Source: Actinomycetota bacterium (GTDB lineage: Bacteria; Actinomycetota; Actinomycetes; Mycobacteriales; Micromonosporaceae). Taken from it: DNA of 6,629 bases. Under the pieces are notes generated by a model, which did no database searches, had not been told where the DNA came from, and was given only the letters and a program-made list of their open reading frames with translations. Both the position numbers and the translations under genes were made by a program. The DNA is taken from assembly GCA_005885115.1 (NCBI GenBank), contig VAXX01000289.1, positions 1 through 6,629 on the forward strand. Reading direction: 5' to 3'. This document shows, piece by piece, positions 1-4,979 of the stretch; position 1 is the stretch's first letter; each line of letters starts with the position of its first letter.

Positions 1-775
1 TGCGGCCGAGCATCTGGAAGATGACGTACGCGAACACGCCCAGCGCGGCCACGCTCTTGCTGCCGTGCAGCGCCTCGTGCAGGTAGATCGCGCTCCAGTT
101 GAACGTCGCCGAGTCGGCGATGTACATGGCCAGCACGGCCATGCCGATGAGCAGCAGCGGTCCCCAGGGGATCTTCGGTACCGGGCCCTCGTGGACCGGT
201 ACGTGTTCGGCCTCCTGCGACCGGCGTAGCAGCAGCGGCCCGACCGCGAGCGCGACGAGCGCACCGAAGCCGGCGACGATCGCCAGCGCGGCGCCGAGCG
301 GTAGGTTCACCTTGTTCGCCGCCGCGGCGGCGAGCGAGCCGACGATGCCGCCCATGCTCAGCCAGCCGTGGAAGGACGCGAGGACGCTGCGCCCGTACCG
401 GGCCTGGACGGCCACCCCCTGCATGTTGACGCTCGCGTCGACGGTGCCGAGGAACAGCCCCAGGGCGGCGACCGCGACGTACAGGGCGGGCCGGCTGCCC
501 ACCAGCCCGACCGCGGTGATCGCGGCACAGACGAGCGGACCGCCGGTACGCAGCACCGGAGCGCTGCCCAGCCGGGGCGCGAGGTATCCGGCCAGGACGC
601 TGCCCAGCCCGGCCACGATCGGTACGGCCGCCAGGACCAGGGTCAGGTCGTCGTCGGAGAACGCGAACTTGTCCTTCAGCCCCGGCACCTGGCTGAGTAC
701 GGTCGCGAAGCACATGCCCTGGACGAAGTACGCCCCGGAGGCACCGGCCCGCGCCCGTCGATCGCGGCTCTCCAC
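1..775 (-). CDS. MFS transporter, MosC/YbjJ-like (C-terminus cut by window edge)
   Basis: Integral membrane transporter of the major facilitator superfamily; the substrate cannot be told from sequence. The first 258 residues are visible, covering about two thirds of the usual ~400-aa, 12-helix protein; the stop lies beyond base 1. Hydrophobic spans alternate with short loops from residue ~14 on. Residues ~113-143 carry the D-A-S-V-N-M-Q-G and S-F-H-G-W-L-S-M-G-G signatures, and residues ~221-231 carry D-S-A-T-F-N-W-S-A-I-Y. I associate both with the MosC/YbjJ branch of MFS (recollected, not searched). A charged loop at ~184-202 is the expected central cytoplasmic loop. The GTG start at 775 is chosen because GAGGAGG (780-786) lies just upstream; the 4-nt spacing is short, but no better start exists before the Met at residue 21. 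It lies 54 nt downstream of the nuclease gene on the same strand, so co-transcription is possible. MFS assignment is firm, subfamily moderate. Confidence 0.9.
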   Translation of the reverse strand, partial: MESRDRRARAGASGAYFVQGMCFATVLSQVPGLKDKFAFSDDDLTLVLAAVPIVAGLGSVLAGYLAPRLGSAPVLRTGGPLVCAAITAVGLVGSRPALYVAVAALGLFLGTVDASVNMQGVAVQARYGRSVLASFHGWLSMGGIVGSLAAAAANKVNLPLGAALAIVAGFGALVALAVGPLLLRRSQEAEHVPVHEGPVPKIPWGPLLLIGMAVLAMYIADSATFNWSAIYLHEALHGSKSVAALGVFAYVIFQMLGR

Positions 776-812
776 GGTGCCTCCTCGCAGACGTGAACGG
801 TGCTCAGGTTTT

Positions 813-824
813 GGAGGATCCTCC
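813..824. repeat. Perfect 12-bp palindrome GGAGGATCCTCC between nuclease and MFS genes
   Basis: The palindrome lies 5 nt past the nuclease stop codon and about 26 nt upstream of the MFS Shine-Dalgarno sequence. On the minus-strand transcript it contains both a GGAGG and a CCUCC. The stem would be only 4-5 bp with a very tight loop, and it is followed by A residues rather than U, so it does not look like an intrinsic terminator. The CCUCC half could pair with the downstream GAGGAGG of the MFS gene; that is inference only, and a chance palindrome is quite possible. Confidence 0.35.
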
Positions 825-829
825 CCCGG

Positions 830-1681
830 TCACCCGCCGTCCCGCAAGACCCCGGCCCATGCCTCTTTGCTGGGCGCCCGTACCCCGTCCGGACAGGCCC
901 GCCGGTAGTCGCACCACGAGCACAAGGTGCCCGGTGCGGTCGGGAAGGCGGTATCCGGATCCGCGCCCTGCGCCACCGACCGCTCGGCGGCCACGATGTC
1001 CCGCGCCGCCGCCTCGGCCCGGTCGACGTGCCGGGCCAGCGAGGACTCCGTGTGCTCGTGCCCGGCGACGGTACCGGTGGGCAGGTGGTGCAGCTCGACC
1101 GTACGGCAGCGGCGCCGGAAGACCCGCTCGGCGGCGTACGCGTACAGGGCCAGGGCCCGGGAGCCCCGGGCGTCGTCGGCGGAGAGGGCGGCCCGCCCGG
1201 TCTTGTAGTCCACGATCACCAGTTCGTCACCGCGCCGGTCGATCCGGTCCACCCGGCCGGACAGGGCGAGCAGGCCGGTCTTGGCGCCGACCGTCCGCTC
1301 GACCCCGACCGGATGGTCGAGCGGATCCAGCCCGGAAACGTAGTCCTCCATCCAGCCCAGGGCTCGGCCGAAGACCTCGCGCTCCTGCGCGTCGTCCCGG
1401 TACCCCTCGCTGACCCAGGTGGCCTTGAGCAGGACCGGCAACTGCTCCACCACGCGCCGCTCCGGCGGCAGCCCGTACCAGTTGCGCAGCGCGGTATGCA
1501 CGCTCGCGCCCACCGAGTTGTGCGCCCACGGCGGCCCCTTGGGCGGGGCCGGCCGGTCCACATACGCGAACCGGTACCGCCGGGGGCAGTCCTCATAGGC
1601 CGCCAGCTTGCTCGGGGTGCACACGAACAACTTCTCCGGCATGCCCTCGAAGGGGAGTTGGACCGTCCCGGAATCTCGCAC
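830..1681 (-). CDS. RecB/Cas4-like PD-(D/E)XK nuclease with Fe-S cysteines
   Basis: A 283-aa stand-alone nuclease of the RecB/AddB/Cas4 type, presumed to act on DNA ends in repair or recombination; the partner is unknown. The active-site set is visible in order: H62 (in V-G-A-S-V-H), E128, D145 (in G-R-V-D-R-I-D), then D158 and K160 in V-D-Y-K-T-G. Four cysteines, C32 (in C-P-R-R-Y-R) and C254, C257, C263 near the C-terminus (C-x2-C-x5-C), match the pattern that holds a [4Fe-4S] cluster in AddB and Cas4 proteins. No helicase motifs are present, and the length suits the free-standing actinobacterial 'RecB family exonuclease' group. The GTG start at 1681 is preferred because GGGAGG lies 9 nt upstream. 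The frame stays open further upstream, but that part would cross the divergent gene. The Met at residue 14 is an alternative start. It faces the DUF6191 gene across 81 nt and is followed 54 nt later by the MFS gene. Confidence 0.9.
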   Translation of the reverse strand: MRDSGTVQLPFEGMPEKLFVCTPSKLAAYEDCPRRYRFAYVDRPAPPKGPPWAHNSVGASVHTALRNWYGLPPERRVVEQLPVLLKATWVSEGYRDDAQEREVFGRALGWMEDYVSGLDPLDHPVGVERTVGAKTGLLALSGRVDRIDRRGDELVIVDYKTGRAALSADDARGSRALALYAYAAERVFRRRCRTVELHHLPTGTVAGHEHTESSLARHVDRAEAAARDIVAAERSVAQGADPDTAFPTAPGTLCSWCDYRRACPDGVRAPSKEAWAGVLRDGG

Positions 1682-1762
1682 GTGGCCGATCCTCCCATCC
1701 GGGTGCGACACTAAAGGGACGCGGCGCGGACGGCGCGGCGACCAGCACCTGGGAGTGAGTGG
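1682..1762. promoter_or_regulatory. 81-nt divergent intergenic region between nuclease and DUF6191 genes
   Basis: Promoters for both the leftward nuclease transcript and the rightward DUF6191 transcript should lie here or just inside the gene ends, because the two genes diverge. The sequence is very GC-rich apart from a short ACTAAAG patch (1710-1716). I cannot point to a convincing -35/-10 pair on either strand. The visible elements are the two ribosome binding sites: GGGAGG on the minus strand for the nuclease (about 1691-1696) and GGGAG at 1751-1755 on the plus strand for DUF6191. Confidence 0.4.
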
Positions 1763-2005
1763 ATGGGAATCCTGCGCTGGCTGCGTGGTGGCGACGAGAA
1801 CGGCGCTTCCGCCAGCGTCATCTCCGCGGGTCTCGCCGAGATCGACGGGCTGTTCCGGCCGTCCAAGCACAAGCAGACCGAGCACATCGAGGAGAGCAAG
1901 CGCCGCCGCATCGACGTGGCCAACGGCGCGGGCATCGACCTCGATCGAGGCGTCGCGGTCCTGCGACCCAAGCCCAAGCCGGCCGAGGACGAGTCAACCG
2001 GCTGA
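1763..2005 (+). CDS. DUF6191-like small actinobacterial protein, function unknown
   Basis: An 80-aa soluble, charged protein with no signal peptide or membrane span, and the only plus-strand gene in the window. The stretch at residues 25-45 (E-I-D-G-L-F-R-P-S-K-H then E-H-I-E-E-S-K) followed by a G-I-D-L-D-R-G-V-A-V-L-R segment (57-68) matches my memory of the DUF6191 family: a 'LF-x-P-GRKH', a charged helix, then 'IDL-x-SG-x-V-x-IR'. The function of that family is unknown to me. The tail (69-80) is rich in K, P and E and probably disordered. Start choice is secure: ATG with GGGAG 7 nt upstream. It diverges from the nuclease gene, and its last 12 nt overlap the end of the opposing MarC gene, so it has no room for its own terminator before MarC coding sequence. 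Coding status is strong; the family name is from recollection. Confidence 0.8.
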   Translation: MGILRWLRGGDENGASASVISAGLAEIDGLFRPSKHKQTEHIEESKRRRIDVANGAGIDLDRGVAVLRPKPKPAEDESTG

Positions 2006-2611
2006 GTGCACGTACGTGGTCACGAAGGCGGCCACGGCGTCGGCGATCAACTGGACGGCGATGGCGGCCAGCAACAGGCCGGCGATCCGGGTCAGCACCT
2101 CGATCCCGCTGGGCCGCAGCACCCGGACGATCACCCCGCAGAACCGCAGCACCAGCCAGACCACCACGAGGACCAGCACGATCGCCGCCGCGATCGACAG
2201 GTAGTCGGCCAGGTGGTGGGCCCGGCGGACGAACAGCATCGTGGCCACGATCGCGCCCGGTCCGGCCAGCAGCGGCGTACCCAGCGGCACCAACGCCACG
2301 TTCGTGGTGGCCTGGGCGTCGGGCTCCTCGGTCTTGCCGGTCAGCAACTGCAACGCCACCAGCACCAGCAGCAGCCCACCGGCGCCCTGCAACGCCGGCA
2401 GGTCGATCCCGAGGTACCGCAGGATCTGCTGGCCGCCGACCGCGAACGTGACGATCACCCCGCCGGCCAGCGCGACCGCCTGCAAACCGGCCCGGTGCCG
2501 CGCCTTCGCCGGCATCGCGCCGGTCAACGCCAGGAAGATCGGCACCATGCCGGGCGGATCGATGATGACCAGCAAGGTGACGAACGCCTCGCCGAACAGC
2601 TTAAGGTTCAC
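1994..2611 (-). CDS. MarC family (UPF0056) integral membrane protein
   Basis: A 205-aa polytopic membrane protein of the MarC family, whose molecular function is not established; the old link to multiple antibiotic resistance in E. coli was not upheld by later work. About six hydrophobic spans are visible (roughly residues 7-29, 42-60, 73-91, 105-128, 137-157, 172-197). The family's two similar halves show as I-D-P-P-G-M-V-P-I-F (17-26) and P-L-G-T-P-L-L-A-G-P-G-A-I (109-121). Length is normal for the family. The start is the GTG at 2611, which shares four bases (GTGA) with the stop of the PHP gene. No good Shine-Dalgarno sequence precedes it, so translation probably depends on ribosomes finishing the PHP gene. 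It is the last gene of its unit and collides with the DUF6191 gene. The frame is open for another ~200 codons upstream, but that part is only the shadow of the PHP gene. Confidence 0.93.
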   Translation of the reverse strand: MNLKLFGEAFVTLLVIIDPPGMVPIFLALTGAMPAKARHRAGLQAVALAGGVIVTFAVGGQQILRYLGIDLPALQGAGGLLLVLVALQLLTGKTEEPDAQATTNVALVPLGTPLLAGPGAIVATMLFVRRAHHLADYLSIAAAIVLVLVVVWLVLRFCGVIVRVLRPSGIEVLTRIAGLLLAAIAVQLIADAVAAFVTTYVHSAG

Positions 2612-3360
2612 CCGGTCACCGTGGGCACGCCGCGGGCCAGTTCGACAATCCGGTGGTACGCCCGCGGATCCGTGGTGTACGCGCCCAACGTGACCGACTT
2701 GTTGCTGCCGTGGAAGTCCGACGAGCCGGTCACCAGCAGGTCGAGCTCCTTGGCCAGGGCACGGACGTGCTCGCGCTCCTGCGGGCTGTGGTCCTCGTGA
2801 TCGGCCTCGATCCCGGCCAGCCCCGCCCCGGCGAGGTCGACGATCAGCGAGTCGGGGACGATCCGGCCGCGTACGGATGCTCTCGGATGGGCGAACACCG
2901 GTACCCCGCCGGCCGCCCGTACCAGCGCGAGCGCGTGGAAGACGTCGATGTCCGCCTTCGGCAGCCGGTACCGCTGCCCGAGCCACCGGGGCCCGAACGC
3001 CTCCGACACCGTACCCACCAGCCCGCGCGCGATGAGTGCGTGCGCCAGGTGCGGTCGGCCCACGGTCCCGCCGGCCGCGTAGCCGCGCACCTCCTGGATG
3101 CTCACGTGATCGAACAGGTACGCGAGCAGGTGCAGACCGATCGAGTCCCCGTCGGTGTACCAGCGGCAGGACAGTTCGGCGCCGCGGACCAGGGTCAGCC
3201 CGGGCGGCAACGCCGCCTCGGCGGCGGCCCACCCGGCGGTGGTGTCGTGGTCGGTGAGCGCGACCACGTCGAGTCCGGCCCCGGCGGCCGCGGTCACGAC
3301 CTGGGCCGGCGTGAAGGTACCGTCACTCGCGGTCGAGTGCGTATGCAGATCGATACGCAT
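2608..3360 (-). CDS. PHP-family phosphoesterase (YciV/RNase AM/TrpH-like), shortened
   Basis: A 250-aa cytoplasmic metal-dependent phosphoesterase of the PHP family. Relatives hydrolyse 3',5'-nucleoside bisphosphates or act as a 5'-3' exoribonuclease on short RNAs (E. coli YciV/RNase AM). The metal ligands are readable in order: H6 and H8 in D-L-H-T-H, D13 in S-D-G, H38 in T-D-H-D, E62 in G-A-E, H77, H158 in F-A-H-P, H188 in I-E-A-D-H, then D215 and H217 in S-D-F-H-G. It therefore looks catalytically complete. It is shorter than the ~285-295 aa I expect: the helical segment between L-A-Y-L-F-D (79-84) and G-G-T-V-G-R-P-H (97-104) is only about 12 residues. The start is ambiguous by one codon: GTG at 3363 followed at once by ATG at 3360. 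I chose the ATG, because M-R-I-D-L-H-T-H is the usual beginning. It forms a TGATG junction with the upstream PH-domain gene and a GTGA junction with MarC, so all three are probably translated in a coupled way. Confidence 0.92.
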   Translation of the reverse strand: MRIDLHTHSTASDGTFTPAQVVTAAAGAGLDVVALTDHDTTAGWAAAEAALPPGLTLVRGAELSCRWYTDGDSIGLHLLAYLFDHVSIQEVRGYAAGGTVGRPHLAHALIARGLVGTVSEAFGPRWLGQRYRLPKADIDVFHALALVRAAGGVPVFAHPRASVRGRIVPDSLIVDLAGAGLAGIEADHEDHSPQEREHVRALAKELDLLVTGSSDFHGSNKSVTLGAYTTDPRAYHRIVELARGVPTVTG

Positions 3361-4058
3361 CACGCGTCGCCGGTCGCGGCTTCTTCTTCCTCCAGCGAGC
3401 GGGACAGCCGCGCCTCGACCGCCTCCGGCTCGTACATCTCCTCGACGATGCGCAGGTAGAGCTCGTTGGGGTTGGGGAGCGGCTTGACCTCACGCAGCGC
3501 CTGGTCCTGCCCGGCCGACTCGACCACGAACGTGCCGTAGTTGAGCATGCGACCCAGCGGGGACTGCTGGTACTTCATGTCGGTGACCCGGACCAGCGGC
3601 ATCATGCCGACGGTACGGGTGACCAGCCCGTTGATGACCATCAGTCGCTTGTTGGTGAGTACGAACCGGTCGTTGTACCAGTCCGCCACGCGCCAACCGA
3701 CCCAGCTCATGATGCCGAGCCAGACCAGTACGGCGACCGTGACGATCCCGCTGTAGTGGTGCTTGGCCAGCCAGCCGACCAGCCAACCGAACGCGAACGT
3801 GGCGCCCGCCCCGACGAAGAACTGCGGCAGCAGGTGGATCCAGTGCTTCTTCCACTCGCCGCGGAACTTCTCCGTCGGAAAGAGGTAGCGCGAGACCAGC
3901 GAACTGGACTCCTCCTCCAGCGGCACGACACTGCGCGGCCCCGTCGGCAGCCCACTGCCACCACGCAGCCCGATCAGCTCCTCCTCGCCGATCTCGGGCG
4001 GCAGGAACTCAGCGGTCTCGGTCAGGTCGTCGTACTCCCCGGCGCTCTCCGGACGCAC
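3360..4058 (-). CDS. Two-span membrane protein with bacterial PH (bPH2) domain
   Basis: A 232-aa membrane-anchored protein of unknown cellular role. Residues 1-55 are acidic and probably disordered (E-I-G-E-E-E-L, then P-L-E-E-E). F-P-T-E-K-F-R-G-E-W at 60-69 precedes two transmembrane helices at about 74-97 and 104-124. A bPH2 domain (formerly DUF304, as in YdbS/YdbT) follows at about 128-210: Y-N-D-R-F-V-L-T-N-K-R-L, then G-L-V-T-R, M-M-P-L-V-R-V-T-D, and the terminal N-Y-G-T-F-V-V-E-S-A-G strand. An acidic tail (E-x-E-E-E-E) closes the protein. The GTG at 4058 is the only start upstream of the conserved part, since the frame hits a stop (TAA) about 40 nt earlier. It has no Shine-Dalgarno sequence and lies in a hairpin, inside the 3' end of the preceding small membrane gene. 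The family call is secure; the exact N-terminus is less so. Confidence 0.9.
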   Translation of the reverse strand: MRPESAGEYDDLTETAEFLPPEIGEEELIGLRGGSGLPTGPRSVVPLEEESSSLVSRYLFPTEKFRGEWKKHWIHLLPQFFVGAGATFAFGWLVGWLAKHHYSGIVTVAVLVWLGIMSWVGWRVADWYNDRFVLTNKRLMVINGLVTRTVGMMPLVRVTDMKYQQSPLGRMLNYGTFVVESAGQDQALREVKPLPNPNELYLRIVEEMYEPEAVEARLSRSLEEEEAATGDA

Positions 4059-4198
4059 CGGAGGAGTCTGGTCGCCGTGGCGACATCGACCAGTCCATTA
4101 CCGAGCGATTTGAACACGGCCGCAGCGCTGGCGGGCTTATAGGCTGCCCAGAACACGAGGAACGCGATCAACCCCCAGGTGAGGAGTTTCTTCGGCAT
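4022..4198 (-). CDS. Small single-span membrane protein of unknown function
   Basis: A 58-aa protein beginning M-P-K-K-L-L-T-W, with one hydrophobic helix at about residues 5-20 (G-L-I-A-F-L-V-F-W-A-A-Y). An amphipathic stretch follows (F-K-S-L-G-N-G-L-V-D-V-A), then an odd Arg-rich end (R-L-L-R-C-V-R-R-A-P-G-S-T-T-T). The positive N-terminus and lack of a cleavage signal suggest a small inner-membrane protein with its N-terminus inside. AGGAGG (4210-4215) serves the start: it is 11 nt from the ATG at 4198 but only 2 nt from an in-frame ATG at 4207, so I prefer 4198; 4207 would add three residues. The last 37 nt overlap the PH-domain gene in another frame. I recall similar ~50-aa proteins beginning this way in Micromonosporaceae, but cannot name a family. 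The strong ribosome site makes translation likely. Confidence 0.65.
   Translation of the reverse strand: MPKKLLTWGLIAFLVFWAAYKPASAAAVFKSLGNGLVDVATATRLLRCVRRAPGSTTT
4047..4063 (-). promoter_or_regulatory. Hairpin enclosing the GTG start of the PH-domain gene
   Basis: On the minus-strand transcript CTCCGG and CCGGAG form a perfect 6-bp stem with a 5-nt loop. The GTG start (4058-4056) sits with its first base in the stem and its other two in the loop. The region 5' of it reads CTCCTCCGG, the opposite of a Shine-Dalgarno sequence. Ribosomes translating the small upstream gene pass through this element, which would open it, so it fits translational coupling. The role is inferred; the inverted repeat is seen directly. 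Confidence 0.45.
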
Positions 4199-4268
4199 TC
4201 GGGCCATCCCCTCCTAACGACGCCGGACCCATCGCCAGCGGCACTGAGCGTATCAGGCACGGTCGGTA

Positions 4269-4296
4269 TTAGTAGGTTACCGGGCGTAGACAACAA
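4269..4296 (-). promoter_or_regulatory. Candidate promoter for the small membrane protein/PH/PHP/MarC unit
   Basis: The 116-nt gap between the DUF6758 stop (4324) and the next gene contains the most AT-rich patch of this part of the window. On the minus strand it offers TTGTTG (4296-4291), a 16-bp spacer, and TACTAA (4274-4269). The -35 match is fair and the -10 match only partial. If used, transcription would begin near 4262 and leave a leader of about 60 nt before AGGAGG and the ATG. No clear terminator for the upstream unit is visible in the gap, so read-through is also possible. Confidence 0.25.
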
Positions 4297-4323
4297 AGGC
4301 ACTGGTCGTACGGCATGTCGCGG

Positions 4324-4974
4324 TCAGACGGCACCGTGCAGGTACGGCGAGGGGGCCCCGTACACCAGCTCACCAGGCAACCACTGGGCCAGGTCGTGCA
4401 GGACGAGGTCCTCGGCGAACAGGTATCCGGCGCTGGACGGCCAGGCGATCGCGTACAACCAGACGCCCTTGGCCTCCCCCACATAGGCACTGCGGTCGCC
4501 CACCGGCGTGCCCACCGACCACAGCGGGATGGGCCAGCCGTCGGCGCGGACCTTGGCGTGCGCGGCCGTCGTCTCCAGCGCCTCGGCCAGGTACGGGCCC
4601 GGATCCGCCCCGGACAGTCCGGCGTACCGGTTGCCCAGCCCCACCCCGGGCTCCTCGGCGACCAGCAGGATGTCCGCTGGCCCGCCCAGCGGCGCCGGTC
4701 CGCTGCAGGCCAGCGCGGTGGCCCGGGTGCCGGTCCGGTCGTCCCCGGCCCAGCCCACGCCGGTCACCATCCAGCCGGTCGGCAGCGGCCACGGGCACCA
4801 CACCGGCATGTCCTTGGCCCGGCCGGTCACCGACTCGATGATCTCGGTACCGATGTGTTCGGCCACGCGCAGCGGTGGTACCGGGCCGTCCACGGCGCAG
4901 CGCCAATCCGAGGACACCAGGTCCGGCGGTCGCACCGGACCGCCACACCGGGGACAGCTCACCGCTACGCCCAC
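4324..4974 (-). CDS. DUF6758-like protein with degenerate zinc ribbon
   Basis: A 216-aa soluble actinobacterial protein of unknown function. It opens with a zinc-ribbon-like knuckle, C7-P-R-C10-G-G, and a second half W-R-C26-A-V-D29-G. The body carries segments I recall from the DUF6758 family: V-W-C-P-W-P-L-P-T-G-W (58-68), G-W-A-G-D-D-R (74-80), A-C-S-G-P-A-P-L-G-G (89-98), L-L-V-A-E-E-P-G-V-G-L-G (103-114) with R-Y-A-G-L-S-G-A-D-P-G-P after it, and a C-terminal L-V-L-H-D-L segment. Where relatives, as I remember them, have C-x-V-H-G, this protein has C-A-V-D-G, so the fourth metal ligand may be Asp or missing. The GTG start at 4974 places six residues before the first Cys, as I expect for the family. 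It begins 5 nt after the methyltransferase stop; an AAGGGGA lies farther upstream than usual. It is the last gene of its unit. Confidence 0.85.
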   Translation of the reverse strand: MGVAVSCPRCGGPVRPPDLVSSDWRCAVDGPVPPLRVAEHIGTEIIESVTGRAKDMPVWCPWPLPTGWMVTGVGWAGDDRTGTRATALACSGPAPLGGPADILLVAEEPGVGLGNRYAGLSGADPGPYLAEALETTAAHAKVRADGWPIPLWSVGTPVGDRSAYVGEAKGVWLYAIAWPSSAGYLFAEDLVLHDLAQWLPGELVYGAPSPYLHGAV

Positions 4975-4979
4975 GTTGA

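Noticed and set aside
813..824. Intrinsic terminator at the GGAGGATCCTCC palindrome
   Set aside because: The stem is too short, the loop too tight, and the transcript continues with A residues rather than a U tract.
99..908. Long open frame on the plus strand
   Set aside because: It is antisense to the MFS gene, whose minus-strand translation has clear membrane spans and family motifs. The plus-strand product is low-complexity Ser/Pro/Arg/Ala text with no motif.
800..1714. Long plus-strand frame antisense to the nuclease
   Set aside because: No motif, and composition typical of an antisense frame in high-GC DNA; the minus strand has full nuclease motifs.
1682..1885. N-terminal extension of the nuclease frame to 1885
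   Set aside because: It would overlap the divergent DUF6191 gene, adds 68 residues without family resemblance, and bypasses a GTG with a good GGGAGG at 1681.
2612..3232. N-terminal extension of the MarC frame to 3232
   Set aside because: The added ~207 residues are Arg/Gly/Pro-rich shadow of the PHP gene; MarC proteins begin right at the first hydrophobic helix, as at 2611.
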